Shown: positions 38,680 to 51,167 of the stretch, piece after piece | Layout of the letters: each line of letters opens with the position of its first letter | How positions within the stretch are numbered: the stretch's first letter is position 1 | Source of the DNA: Protula sp. h YS-2021 | Taxonomy: Eukaryota; Annelida; Polychaeta; Sabellida; Serpulidae | Direction of reading: 5' to 3' | DNA length: 64,000 nt | NCBI GenBank assembly: GCA_949752745.1 | Contig: OX457031.1 | Location: forward strand, 20,952,199 to 21,016,198 | Position numbers and translations under genes: made by a program | The notes under the pieces: model-generated | Seen by the model: the letters and a program-made list of their open reading frames with translations, nothing else | What the model was told of the DNA's origin: nothing | The model's database searches: none

Positions 38680-41600
38680 GTGAGTTTTTCCTCGGCTTGA
38701 TACAAGGCAACTAGCTCCGAGTCAGCTCTGACTTATACAACATCGTATATCTCCGCCCGGAAACTTTTTAGCGCACCGCTTCTTGGAGCTACAAGGCAAC
38801 CATCTTAATCGTTCGTTGAAATTAGACAATACTACCGTAGTTCGTACTTGTACGAGTAGAGGGAGAGTAAATAAAATTTGTTGAAAGCTTACTCGTATCA
38901 GCTGTAGAACTTTATCATGCCTTGTAATCAGAACGTTGTAATTAAATGTGTTGCTTCTTGTTTACACCTTAAAAATAACAATGGCAAACTATTTTCACAA
39001 TCAGTGGTACTCGTAGTTCATGCCAAAGTTGCTGCTAAGTACATCTCGACTGACAATCTGCATTGTGAGTCCAGATTGTCAGTCAAAATGCAGAAACAAT
39101 CTGACAGTTTGGCACGAACTAATTCAGTGGACAGACAGTCACGCCATTTTAAATGCCTAGTTCAGTTTCATATTGCTTCATTTGTAGTTTACTCTTTGTG
39201 GTACTCGTACTTAGTTCGTTCCAACCCGATAGATTGTTTTTTGAGCACCAACTGACAATCTTAAGTAAAACATACGCCCACCTCGTCACTTAAGACTGTG
39301 TTCGCCAGCAGAGGATTTGAGTGGTGTTACATACGAGGTAGACCAAGCGGGCCCGTTCTGTTTTCCCAGGACAGAAAGGGTAACAGTTCCTGTAATAGAA
39401 ATGGCCATTGATCTCAACTTCCGAGGCTCCGGACCTTTCGGTGCACGTTTCAGGACATCGAGATTCGGACTAGCAGGCTTTTCTTGAGAGAAAAAAACAC
39501 TGAGAATTATCCTGGCGCATTATTTTCGACCACAGCAAAACAAACAAACTTGAGTAAAGAGTGGTTTTGCAATTGTAGAATCAGTGTTGTACGTTGTGAG
39601 TGATATGGAGGATTCTATATTCCGATCTCAAGAAAGCATCTATCTTCCTCAGCAGAAATTTGTTAATTGACCATAAAAACAGTGCCAGTGATTTATATAT
39701 GTCATTTATGTGACGAACTCTTTTTAAAATCAAGCCATGGGTCCGAGCTAGCAAAATTGACATCACTGACAAGTTCTGTTATGGGAACTATGGCTCTTGC
39801 TGTCATAGGAAGACCGCAAGAGTCATCTAGGACTACATACGAGGCAATGAAAGTTCAAATAAACAGCACATCGTACTTGGTCAAATTACCAATTGGTCTA
39901 TTACCTGCAGACCATTATCATGACTTTCAGCAATGAATGCAATGGTGAATCGCGTGGCTTCTAGTTTCGTAAACAAACCGAGTCTAACCGGCTTAAACGT
40001 TGTTTTTACGTTAAGAGATCACTTGTTTTGCCAATTACGATGTGCTGTTCAATTTCACGTTTCCCTCTTTGTACATGTCAACATGACACCCGTAAATACA
40101 GCATAGCATAAGTTATAACCGGCAAATAATCATTACAAACAAATAACGATTGGTGTCTTTGTGCTGCCGTTAAATTATCAACTCAAAATGTTTAAAGGAG
40201 GAAGACCTAAAGATAAAGTTTGGGAGCACTTCATTTTGTCTGTGAAGGATAAAAATCATATGCTAAATGCATTTACTGCGGGAACGAGCAGTTGGCATAA
40301 GCTCATCGTGCAAAAGTACCCCCATCTAAATGCAATTAACGTGAGGGAAATGTGCCGAATGTCGATGATACGCCAGTTTATTTAATAATTTGGAAGAAAA
40401 TGCAAATAAACGTTGAAAGAATTTTCATGCCCGACGTTCCTCCCCTGTTTCTCCCCCATTTATCCCCGGGAGAAACATTTCTCCCCGGGAAAAACCCTAA
40501 ATCCCGAGTTTTTCCCCTATTTCTCCCATGGGGAGTGGAGAAATACCTTTCTCCCTGGGAGAAACCCAACCCTGAGCATAACTCAGCTTTATTGATTACA
40601 GTGCGAAACTCATCTGTTCCGTATTTATTTACGCAGTGTTCTTTTACAACTTCATAAAATATGAGTGACATACTGCACAAAAGAAAGGCTGAGTTATGAT
40701 GTATCGTCATTTTTGCTAACCCTAACTCCACCACCGCCGTCATTGAAGTAGAACCTTGTGATATCGGGTGGTGGGGGGGGGGGGTACCTACACTGGATAA
40801 TCGCGATTAATAGCATCCGATTAATTTATCATACGAATCCCAGACCGGAAATTGAGAAGAATGGTGGAATGGGATCTTTGACTTAGATAGAAAGGTTTTA
40901 CTCATTTTTCTATTGTCTATCCCCAGCACCGAATTCCTGGGAAAGTGTATATCATAATATTGCAACATAAAATTGAAAGTGTCATGTAATGTTCAAAAAA
41001 AAAACTGGCCATACTAATCAGCTGATTCCACCGATCCCAAGGCACACACAGAGGGGAAAGCAAATTCTTTGAACAAAAATACATGTGTAGTAAAAAGTAA
41101 AAAAAAAGTTTGTAAACGCTGCTTGACTTTCAGGCTGTTAAATTTTGTCGCAAATTAACTGATCTGTGTTGTTTAAAGTTTTAACACCCGAGTCGTTTCC
41201 ATCAACGGAGAAAAAAGACTTTTACACTTGCTTAAAATATGTAAAATACAGTAGACCCCACTTATCTCGAACTCGGATATCTCGAACTCCCGCTTATCTC
41301 GAACAAATCTCTCGGTCCCGACGTTTTTTCCTTATATAAGTCTTATAATCCTCGCTTATCTCGAACTATTTTTATCTCGAACACATTTTGACCCCCCAAA
41401 ATTTCAAATTTTGTCTCAGACCCACAGTTTGCATTCATGATTATTGTTCAAAAACATCATAGGACATCAATGGAAAGTAAGCCCTTTCATGCTTGTTATG
41501 ATCATGAATTGGCGTTCACAATGTAGCACCATTGACTCCGGTTGAGATGAACACAGTTGAGAACTTGTCAAACCTATTGTGTCTTTAATACAATAGATCA

Positions 41601-44600
41601 GTAGGTTGTTAGACGATACAAGTCATGACTTAAGAACATCAATGGAACTTATGCCCTTTCAACTTAATCCGGCTAATTGGTCAAATCAACGATGATGGCA
41701 TTATGGACTCTGGTCTGCTGGGTAGCGTTGATTAGTTGTCAAACTGAATTGCAATTGGAACATTACCCCTTTCCTTTCATGTGTATCAGATGAAAGATGA
41801 GGTCTTGTGCAAAAATCGCTTTGTAGGGCTTGACTTTTTGAATTTATATCATCCGAATTGAGTATAAATAACCACTGGCTTCAGCGTTTCATTATCACTT
41901 TAAACAATCGTTTATGGTTACTAATTGATTTGAGATAAAGTTCTGAAAATGGATGAACGGAAAGGTGTGAAACGTAAATTAGACGTTAAATCAATGGATA
42001 TTAAATACAGAGCAGTGATGGAAGTAGAACGAGGACTTAAATCAAAAGCTAAAATTGCTGAAGAGTTTGGTGTAAAAAGAAACAATTTTGTTTGGTTTAT
42101 ATACAGGACACTGTGTACTAGATCTGTGTTAAATACCCGCATGATTTGTTTTGTGATTGTGTTCAAGAACCATAGACTTTAGCAAATAAAATTCTTAAAT
42201 AAGAATTCGTTTCATTTTTTGTTCATATAAATTAAAAAGTTTTAATTTCTAGTCCTTTTAAACAAATAAGAAACCATTTTATAACTATAAACCTATATAT
42301 AACACATACAATATCATACAAGTACATTATATGTCTATATTTATGCTCGAGCTCGAGACCCTCGGATATCTCGAACTTCGGTTATCTCGAACAAATCTCC
42401 ACGGTCCCGACCTGTTCGAGATAAGCGGGGTCTACTGTATTTCACAGTTCATGTAGTTAAGCATGAAGGGGCTGATAGTTCAGGCTGCATCTTGTCTTGT
42501 TTTTGTTGCAGTGACCTTGCTTCAGCTAACCAGGATCACTATGGCTCATAACAAGATAGCAAGTAAGATACAACGACAAAAACTGATAATACAGTAGTTG
42601 GCAAAAAAATTTTTAAGTTTTTAAAAAATATTGAATGACTTCGGTATTTTTAAGTAAGGCTAATATCTTTTTGGATGTTAATTGGTATTTAATAATAAGT
42701 TGTAAGTCCTTATTTTGTAACACTCTAAAGCGGTAAACAGTCTGTCTTCAGTTAGTTATGTTGTCGAAGTTTATTTGATCACATAACATTTATGCTGTTG
42801 TACTGAACCGCCAGTTAAAAGTAATAAAAATTATAATAATAAAGGAAATTTATATTCCATTGTGGAATAAAAGTAAATTTGGATTTGTTGCATTTCCGTA
42901 TGTATTGAAAAAATACTTATTTACGAAATGGTGTTTCTTCTTGCTGTGATTCTGTGACTCGTCAGTGCTGTTTGTGTTCTGCAGGTCTGCCGGCAGCAAT
43001 CGCGGATTTAAAGAATCTTGAAACTCTCAACTTATTCAACAACCATATAGAGGTAATAATGGGTTCGGCGCTGAGGTAATCAGTATCTTATCAGATATAG
43101 ATTCATAATGAAGAATTACTAATTAAAAATGACCAGTTAATTTCAGATAGTTTGTTATCAAATAATACTGGTTGCCAAATGGAATATTTGTTGCAGAAGG
43201 AATTATAAAAAAAAGATTCGTCCCCCAAATAAATCGGTCGACCGAATGACCATCCGTTATTGTAATTGGATTTATCCACAAGTGTGTAATGTAAGCCTTT
43301 ACTCTTATGTTTTGTGTGCACTGACCGCTCTAGTTTTTATTGGATTTATCCACCAGTAGGTTGGAACTTCTTCCTGCTAGATTTCAGGGTTACTTGCAAG
43401 TTAAATTATTTTCTGTGTTGCACAATAGTTTTAAATTTGTGTTTACTTTCTGGCTGAGCAATTGAACTCTAAAAACAGATTTTTCATTTATTCTGTCGGC
43501 TGACTTTAGGAACTTCCAGTTTCTATCAGCTCTATGGCAAAGCTAAAGATATTGAATCTTGGGTGAGTATTGTTAGATCCTGTGTTAATTAACAACATAA
43601 GATACGTCAAAACAGGTTAAAAAAGGAGATGGCTAAATTATTTAAAAGGTGATATAGCTTCAGCCCTTTTAAGGCGTTTTCTAGTATAAAGGGTCGATGT
43701 TCGTGGAATGTGGGCGTACTGGAAATTTTTCGGACAGAGCACCGTGACCAGTTACAGAGTAAGTGCTGTAAAAACGAGATATCGGTAACTCAAATGAGGC
43801 TTATTCTCAATCAGTTAATAAAAAGGGCATTTTTTTCCTGGCCAAGTTAAAAATCGTAACTTTTGAAGTTGGTGAAGCATGAGAATAAACGTTAAGCGCT
43901 TTGGGACGTGTTGGCAGTATGAACAGACTGAGCAGTCTGCCGCGGGGATTCGGAGCCTTCCCAGTGCTAGAAGTCTTAGATCTGACCTACAATAATCTCA
44001 ACGAGAAGAGCCTTCCCACCAATTTCTTCTGCTTAGGTAGTCTTTTTTTTCTTCAATATGCCATACATATTTCAAATACTACTTCTGCAAAAAAAAAGAC
44101 AAAAAAAGAAAAATGTTTCACGGAATATGTCACTTATTTCTTCTGGTTCATGAAACCTGCGGATTACGAGATGTTTGCAGTAAATTTGTTTTTTAATCTG
44201 ACAACATGACAATGCATAGAATCATTGCTTTCAGAAACACTAAGGGCACTGTATCTCGGTGACAACGATTTTGAAACACTGCCAGGGGAAATTGGGAAGC
44301 TGAAAAACCTGCAAATTGTAAGTTCATATGTGCTGGATGTGTTTTACTTTAGTACCAGACGGTGCCTTGTACGGACGCCGAGTTATGGACGAGAGCAGAG
44401 TTCTATTCAGAATTCTTCTCTTACTATATATTGATAGTTATTTGTGTGTTGTTCTTTTACTGAACCAGTCAAGTAATGGATGATTGATTGTGAAATACGA
44501 ATTCACAAGAGAACTCCTTGATATATGTGAAATAGGTTTCCATGCTTTAGGGAGGAATTGTGGGGTTTTCCAGATGAAAGTGCTTAATTCAACTGCAACT

Positions 44601-45986
44601 GTTAATCTGGCATTTTAAGCTGTTGGTTAGACATTGTGCAGCTGCTTGTCAGATATTGTGCAGCTGTTTGTGAGGCATTGTGCAGCTGCTTGTCAGATAT
44701 TGTGCAGCTGTTGGTGAGGCATTGTGCAGCTGCTTGTCAGATATTGTGCAGCTGTTGGTGAGGCATTTTGCAGCTGTTAGTCAGGCATTGTGCGGCTGTT
44801 GGTCAGACATTATGTAGCCATTGGTCAGACACTGTAGCCGTTGGACAGACACTGTAGCCGTTGGTCAGTCACTGTGCAGCTGAATTTGAGCGTTGTTGTT
44901 ACAGCTGGTGCTGCGAGAGAATGACTTGCTGTCGTTACCGAAAGAGATGGGGGAGCTGACGCGCCTGCGAGAACTGCACGTACAGGGAAACCGCCTGACA
45001 GTGCTACCTCCAGAGCTAGGTATGCGGCCAGGGAACAACTATGCACTCGTCGGTTAAATAGTAACCGGAGTGGGACGGGGGTGGAGGGGCAGTGTTAATT
45101 ATTGAAAATTGATCTATTTTTTTACTCTGTGGACGGAAATTGTTTTGTGAGGAATAGCTGGGTGTTCAATGCGAGGAAACAGCATTCTCAAGTGTCAACC
45201 TCTCCCGACCCCACGCCCTCCCACACACACACACACACGTATCAGCTTACGCAGTTTTCGTGTTGTGGACAGCAAGTAAAACGTACATAAGGACACATCT
45301 CGATACAAAGAAAAGTGTTAATTTTTCAAGCAAGATATTTTATCTAGCCGTTTGTCATTACCTTTTTAAAACCCTTCAGCTAACGACGTCACGAAGATCA
45401 CATTTACATGCTGTATTTTCCACTAGGTCAGTTGGATTTGGTGGGTACGAAGCAGGTCTTTAAGTATGAGAACAATCCGTGGGTGCCGCCGATAGCTGAT
45501 CAGCTACAGATTGGCGTCTCTCACGTCTTCGATTTTATGCGCTCGGAAACCTACAGATAGTAAGACCCTTTCTTCCGCGTTAGTCGGAGTTCAAGTAAAA
45601 GAGATGTTTCAAATGTTTAAAAAGACATAATAGGACATGGCAACGGTTGCTAGGTAAAACGGGAAGCTCTCATTTTTTGATTGAATGACAAGAGGATAAT
45701 TTAACATTTCAGCAAAATAAAAGAGACGGTAAAAAATGTTTATTTGTTTCTCATTTAGTAATAAAAAGTCTGATTCCTGAATAGAATTCTGATTCTTGAT
45801 TTCCTGTGAGATCAGTAAAAATGTGGAAAAAAAACGGCAGTAAATTACTAATTCACCCAGCTTGAATTGATGACGTCATTTCCGTTTGTTTTGTTTAACA
45901 GCCTGTATGGGCGGCACATCACAGCAGGTGCCCCGCCTCCCCCGAAGACAAGCGATAAGTCCAAAAAGATCAGCCGGAGACGATAA
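38574..45986 (+). CDS. RSU1: Ras suppressor protein 1 (leucine-rich repeat), nine exons
   Basis: Apparently complete gene for a 270-aa protein (human RSU1 is about 277 aa). Exons: 38574-38679, 42512-42562, 42985-43052, 43510-43562, 43918-44036, 44235-44317, 44905-45019, 45427-45559, 45902-45986; every junction is GT-AG and in phase. The protein has a charged N terminus, about seven leucine-rich repeats with the typical LxxLxLxxN pattern, and the conserved C-terminal ENNPWVPPIADQ, HVFDFMRSETY, LYGRH and basic KSKKISRRR tail. RSU1 is known to bind the PINCH LIM5 domain within the ILK-PINCH-parvin complex at integrin adhesions and to restrain Ras/JNK signalling. No frame defects were seen. Confidence 0.97.
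40170..40385 (+). mobile_element. BED-type zinc-finger-like relic (possible hAT fragment)
   Basis: In RSU1 intron 1, an open frame with GGRPKDKVWEHFILSVKDKN and a later KYPHL resembles the N-terminal BED finger of hAT transposases, but the Cys pair is missing. No transposase core follows. Low-confidence assignment. Confidence 0.35.
40455..40570. repeat. Repeated, partly palindromic CCCGGGAGAAA motif
   Basis: Four to five diverged copies of TCTCCCCGGGA/CCCGGGAGAAA-like sequence occur head-to-tail and inverted within about 115 bp of RSU1 intron 1. The pattern creates several overlapping short palindromes. Confidence 0.6.
40576..40702. repeat. Short inverted-repeat element
   Basis: CATAACTCAGCTTT near 40577 and AAAGGCTGAGTTATG near 40685 are near-perfect reverse complements enclosing about 100 bp, consistent with a tiny foldback element. 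Confidence 0.5.
41249..42437 (+). mobile_element. Tigger/pogo-like DNA transposon, internally deleted
   Basis: Begins CAGTAGACCCCACTTATCTC and ends with the complement of nearly the same sequence (one mismatch in the first 20), flanked by TA on both sides, the target of the Tc1/mariner superfamily. Subterminal ATCTCGAAC motifs recur at both ends. An internal plus-strand ORF (41949-42182) starts with a psq/CENP-B-type helix-turn-helix (GLKSKAKIAEEFGVKRN) then departs from transposase sequence, so the DDE catalytic core is deleted. It sits in RSU1 intron 1. Confidence 0.88.
41949..42182 (+). pseudogene. Truncated Tigger transposase N terminus
   Basis: 77 codons. The first 45 or so form a lysine-rich leader and a CENP-B N-terminal-like helix-turn-helix for DNA binding; the rest is unrelated, and no DDE domain follows before the right terminal repeat. 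Confidence 0.75.
42512..42562 (+). CDS. RSU1: RSU1 exon 2
   Basis: 51-bp exon, acceptor ttgcag, donor gtaaga. Encodes LTLLQLTRITMAHNKIA, the first leucine-rich repeat. About 3.8 kb of intron precedes it. Confidence 0.93.
42985..43052 (+). CDS. RSU1: RSU1 exon 3
   Basis: Acceptor tgcag, donor gtaata. Encodes LPAAIADLKNLETLNLFNNH, matching the second repeat of RSU1. Confidence 0.95.
43510..43562 (+). CDS. RSU1: RSU1 exon 4
   Basis: Acceptor ctttag, donor gtgagt. Encodes ELPVSISSMAKLKILNLG. Confidence 0.95.
43918..44036 (+). CDS. RSU1: RSU1 exon 5
   Basis: Acceptor ttggcag, donor gtagtc. Encodes MNRLSSLPRGFGAFPVLEVL and DLTYNNLNEKSLP, very close to vertebrate RSU1. Confidence 0.95.
44235..44317 (+). 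CDS. RSU1: RSU1 exon 6
   Basis: Acceptor tttcag, donor gtaagt. Encodes TLRALYLGDNDFETLPGEIG. Confidence 0.95.
44636..44882. repeat. Approximately 21-bp minisatellite (ATTGTGCAGCTGTTGGTCAG-like)
   Basis: About eleven diverging units in RSU1 intron 6, ending about 22 bp before the exon 7 acceptor. Units at the left alternate between CTTGTCAGAT and GTGAGGC versions, giving a higher-order repeat of about 42 bp; units at the right are shorter and more diverged. Most left-hand units carry CAGCTG. Confidence 0.85.
44905..45019 (+). CDS. RSU1: RSU1 exon 7
   Basis: Acceptor gttacag, donor gtatgc. Encodes LRENDLLSLPKEMGELTRLR and the HVQGNRLTVLPPEL repeat. Confidence 0.95.
45427..45559 (+). CDS. RSU1: RSU1 exon 8
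   Basis: Acceptor cactag, donor gtaaga. Encodes the LRR cap and ENNPWVPPIADQLQIGVSHV, the conserved C-terminal segment. Confidence 0.95.
45902..45986 (+). CDS. RSU1: RSU1 exon 9
   Basis: Acceptor ttaacag. Encodes LYGRHITAGAPPPPKTSDKS and the basic tail, ending at TAA 45984-45986. No AATAAA signal is close; the first such motif is in the run at about 46203. Confidence 0.95.
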
Positions 45987-48900
45987 TTCTTAGCCAATCG
46001 GAATGCAGCAGTAAATTTTAAATAACTCAATAAGAGTCACGTGACATCTGAACACTACGCACCATCATGGCGCGACACTTACTCTAAGTCTTAATGGATT
46101 TTTAGTATTTATTTCGACTATCCGTGTTCAAGATTCTGAGTGAAAAAAGTTATGAAAATCATTTCGCTTGAAATTTTTGGCAATTTCTTCCTATTCCAAA
46201 AAAATAAATAAATAAATAAGAAGAAAAGAAAAGAAAAAGAAAGAGCATGCAAAAACACACACACACACACACACACACATAACCCCACCATGGGCGATAT
46301 TATTAAAGTACAGAAAATTTGGTGATATCCTTAGCATGACACAGCTGGGTACCATGTTTCGTAGACAGTGTGAAATCTTGTACCTGACTTCCGTCGTAGC
46401 CAAGCTACTTTACTGCTTTGTGGAGTAGCCTGGAAACAGTGAGGACTACTTTCATATCTCACTCTCCCGCCATAAATGACAAGGGTGTAATTTTTAAAAC
46501 ACATTGTGAAATCATACCGTAAACGAATAACCAGTGAAATGTAGGTAAAACGTAACTTCTTTCTTACTACTTAATCACCAAAAATTCTAATTAATTAAAA
46601 TAAACAGGGTTTGCGTTTCAGTAATAAGTTTGCCTATTGAATTGTGTATGTCTCTATTAAGTAATAGTAACGTTGTTTCGGATGGATAAAACGAAGGAGT
46701 GCAACGCTGCATTATGTTACTGGAGTAACGTGCCTCGCTTTTGCCTTCTGTGTTTTCTTCTTTTTGTTGGGTTGTTAATATTGCATGTTTGTATATTTCT
46801 ATTGGTGCTATTTATTATATGTTAGTCACTATAACGGGTGTATATATGCATGTGAACTAGGATGGTAGTCATTAGGGGCCTATTGCGACTGTAGTTCTCA
46901 ATAAAACTAAGGCTTTTAGATCCCAACCGGGCGAGCCCGGGGTAGGGTGGGGGGGGGGGGCTCTACAGGATTGCCCTATGTCCGTCCGTCCGTGTGTCAG
47001 ACTCTGGATGCTGTTTTGTTTCCAAGCAGGTTCTCCGAAACTATTTACCCTAGGCATAGGCAACCTTGCACAGTGAAATATATATATTGAAGTTGTGCAA
47101 CGCCGTGTTATTTTTCAAATCGGTAGCAAATTGCCAAAATGGCGACTTGTCAAAAATTGCCAATTTTCTTAGAGAACTCTAATGTAAGACTTAGGTGGTT
47201 TCCACGCGAGTTCTCCGAAACTATGTACCCTAGGCATATGTAACCTTGTACAGGGAAAATATGTGTATTGAGGTTGTGCAAAGTCGTGTTATTTTTCAGA
47301 TCGGACAAAAATGGCGAAAAATTGCGACTTGCCCAAAATTGTGATTTTTTTAGATAACTGCAATGTAAGATTTGGGTGCCGTTCACGCGAGTTCTCCGAA
47401 ACTATTTATCCAAGGCATATGCTACCTTGCACAGTAAATATATATGTATATATTGAAGTTGTGCAATGTCGTATTATTTTTCAAATTGGTCAGAAATTGC
47501 AAAAATGGCGGCTTGTGTCCGGTTGGGGTCTGCGCCTTCGACGATGGCTTGTTAGTTTCTTATATTAAATTCAACGCAAAGCAAAGGTGTTCGGATATAG
47601 ACTGTGTTTGCTTTAGTTGCCTTTCAGTAGGTAAACACAAATGCCATATATCCTTCCGTGGCCAGAAATGTAGAGACTCAGTTACCGTGCCTTGTAGCTG
47701 GGGGATGGGTGGGGGAGGGGTTCAGCTTAACTGTTAATCAACCATTTGGTGCAATTTTCGTGTTGTTTGTATGAGGTATGTTGTAGATTTTAGATACAGG
47801 TTCCTGAACGCTATTACATTATTGTGTGGTGTAAACATTTTATTGAATCATTTATCCGTACGTTGCGAGAAAAATAAACACTAAACAAGAATTTCAGCTG
47901 GTTCTGATTGAACGAAATTTGGAGAGAGAAAAAAATCAGCTCGACCGATACTTTTTCCGAGCAAATAAAGACGCCGCTGTTCAGGGCTAATATTTCCCCG
48001 GGGGCGTGAAGTATGTGTAGTGTTTGAGGCGAGAGTGTCGCTTTGTTCCTCTTCGCATTTCGGCTATCTTAACGATGTGGCAACTTAGGCTCACTGGGTG
48101 TCTAGGTTGTTTCTTTCAAAAAGGTGATGTGAAAGGTAATGATAAGGGCTTAATACAGTAACAATGTGTGAAGATATTCATGCACTGCAGTAAGCGTAGA
48201 TTTGTGTAACAGATCAGTCACAGGACTCCATCTGTGCTTCCGATTAAATCATAATAGAAGATATATATGGTAAGGGGGGGGGGGGGCATGGGTGGGCTAC
48301 TACCCCGGGGAGCTATTGACACGGAACACCGGCCGTCCTGGTCAATTTTCACAAAAAAAACGCGCATAACGATAAGAAATGAGCGTTTTTCTTCCTGACC
48401 TAAAAATTTCAAGTCCCTAGCTCTCCAAAGCTCGAGTCTGAATGTTGTTTTCTCCTTAGGAACTGTCTTGTTTAGTAATTGATCGTCAAGTCCAACTACT
48501 ATCGGTTACTTGAGTAATAGAGTAATAGAATTTTGAATTGCAGAATGTAGTAAATGACTGTGCTGTAAAACGAAGTCATAGAAACTGGAATAAAACAATA
48601 GAACCGTGTGATCGACTTATTCTTTCTGGGTTCTGACAACCTGTGTCGCAACACTTACCTTCTCAAGAAAAGAAAACACCATCTCCTCGTGTGTCCCTAA
48701 AGTTTTATTTTCGATTTTGCAAGATTTATTTCACAACGTTTTAAGTAAAGTTTCAAAACAGTGTTTAATAACTTATAACAGCAGATTTTTAATTTGTGAT
48801 ACGTTCAACGAATTTTTTACTTAAACCAAACGATCCTAAAACAACTTGCCAGTATTAAGTGAAAATATTATGACGAGCAGTTAAATCAGTTAAAAGCTGT

Positions 48901-50348
48901 ATCAGTTTTCAAAAAAAAAAATATAGTAACAAGAACACTGCTTGCGACCATATGTTCTTATGAACAACACAAATGTGAGCGATAAAAACAGAAATAATGC
49001 GTAGGTTTACATGAACAAATACTGAACTATTTTGGCTAAGCATGCAACAAGAAAAAAAGACTAGTAGGAACTCTAGAAGAATCTTTATAAAAGGAATTTC
49101 GCGTGATAAAAGAAGCAAGAGTTACCAATATTTGAGAATAGGTAGACGTTGCAAAATGCTGAAATTAGTATTCCAAAGTCGACGCCATTTCTCGCCTTTG
49201 TTAAACGATAAAAATGTACTTCCGGTTGCTGCACGACACAAATGTCCACATAGGTACGAAGACCTAAAATGTCACCACCCAGACAGTCCGACGTCACGTC
49301 ATGTCATGCGTTTTTTGTTTTTGTTTTGTTTTTTTTTTTTTTTGGCATCGCCAAACGAATGCAATGATCTTGACACGATACAATCCCGTTAGAGAAAATA
49401 TAGCTTTTTCGGTGAATAGCATACGAAACCAAAAAAAGTAAGCAACACTGGCCGAATACTTTTATATGTTACAAATTTTGATCAGTTTTAAAATCGATTG
49501 TCATAAATACATCATGGGCATTCAAAACCTGACACGTACAAAGGCGCACACCGAAGTGTTTCAAAGTACAGATGAACCAATAGTAGCTGAAACCTTATAT
49601 ACGACCATACTCCAACAGCATGTCAAAAGAGAGATTAACTTCCTTGGTCTATCAAGGAGTACAAAAAATTCCAATACCTTAAACAACCAAAATGTACCGC
49701 TTGTGGCAAAACCTTCCTGCTCAGACTACAAAGCTATTCTACTGAATTTCTTGACAACAAACTCCTAAACAAGCTATACACTAAATCGTTAACAAGAGAG
49801 AAGTGCTGTAATGCTAGATATGAAGCTGAAGCTACATTTTTCTAAGGTTTAACGGAAACACTTAAGGTGATCAACGAAGATATAAAAGCATGTTCTGCAC
49901 TTAAGACAACATATTGCATCGAATATGAGTGACATAAGGCGAGCGTGTATGTATAGAAACCCGGCGACATCCCATCTCCAAATGTCAACGCCATATGCTA
50001 GAGACGCTTATCTCTACGTGTTGTTATGTGCCATCAAATTGCAAACTCGAAATTAATCAAGGCGTCTCTTCAAAATTAAACATCACTATTGGGTAATGTT
50101 CACCTCTGGAAGGTAAAAAAATTAAGCGTTCATTGTATCAGATCTAAAAAAAGAAATTGTGTGATCCTCTTTACATTGCATTGGGGAAATTACATTGAAA
50201 ACAGTTTCTGAGAAAAATCGCTTGAATGTCAAAATACAGGTTGCTTGGATACTAGGGCGTTTCTTCTCCGTCGTTCTGATATTACACAGCATGGGTTTCT
50301 GAGAAAGGGCCGCGATGTACACTTGAAGATGTTTGCTGGGTGACGCCT
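45987..50348. other. Intergenic stretch between convergent RSU1 and gelsolin
   Basis: Must contain the 3' UTRs of both genes. It also contains an inverted-repeat element with 180-bp internal repeats (46918-47531), CA and G homopolymer tracts, and open frames near 49042-49392 and 49466-49768 whose translations I do not recognise. Confidence 0.55.
46918..47531. mobile_element. Inverted-repeat element with three 180-bp internal repeats
   Basis: AGATCCCAACCGG at the left and CCGGTTGGGGTCT at the right are near-perfect reverse complements. Inside are three units starting GTTCTCCGAAACTATTTACC-like at 47029, 47209 and 47390, preceded by a poly-G run and TCCGTCCGTCCG. No coding capacity. The layout mirrors the 19.2-19.97 kb block in reverse. 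Confidence 0.7.
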
Positions 50349-50444
50349 TTATGCAGCCATGGCCGCACTGAAATCGGCGTTCTTCTGTCCCTCCTTCAAC
50401 ACCACGATGGAAGCAGTGCTGTAAGGCGAGCTGGACAAATGTTT
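50349..50444 (-). CDS. Gelsolin-like last exon (end of G3)
   Basis: Acceptor tttcacag. Encodes [20 protein letters not shown] and a short tail, ending at TAA (50351-50349). Confidence 0.88.
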   Translation of the reverse strand, partial: KHLSSSPYSTASIVVLKEGQKNADFSAAMAA

Positions 50445-51116
50445 CTGTGAAAAAAAAATACTCGAATATTTACATTTGAGTTTACATTATAAAATTTTGA
50501 CCCCCCTATTTTTTTAGATCTTTTTCTGCTTAGTTTCGTATTGCTCTGTTTTAACTTTTTCAAAGAAACAGAAAGTGGGTTTGTCGCCTGCTGTAAATTA
50601 AGTACAGAGGTTCGCCCAAAAATCGTTTTCATAAAACAGCTGACCTCTGGGGAGATCTGCCTGTTGTGAAGCGGATGACCTTTTAAAAGTTAGTCCCCGT
50701 CTTTTAATGAGTTTTTTTTTCGGCGGAATTCCCAGTGGGTCTGCGGAACAAAACGGTGTCTAACACACCACAGGCCGACCTCCGTGGAGTTTGGCTGTTG
50801 GACAACAACGCAAAAAGAATATGTCAAGTTATCCCAGCATGTAGCTGCGTGATTTAATGCACATGAAAACGCACCTGCGCGTAACCAAAGCCGTTTTTCT
50901 TCTCCGCCGGCGAAGCGTTACTGCCCACCCAAACGAAACACTCCTTCCCGGTGTGGAGTATGAAGACGTCCTGCAAAACGTATCAACAAACTGAAATAGA
51001 GGACTTGTAAACTGGAAACAATACGTGATGAATCAGAGTGAGACGTTGCGTCAGACGCCGGTGACGTTACTCATAATTGTTTCTTTTATGTTACTGACAG
51101 CTCTTCACATACACAG

Positions 51117-51167
<51 letters not shown>

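Noticed and set aside
39581..39936. Open frames in RSU1 intron 1 (39667-39936 plus, 39581-39772 minus)
   Set aside because: Unrecognised translations without splice support; probably chance or old repeat sequence.
44825..45046. Minus-strand ORF of 73 codons
   Set aside because: It is a shadow of RSU1 exon 7 and the minisatellite before it.
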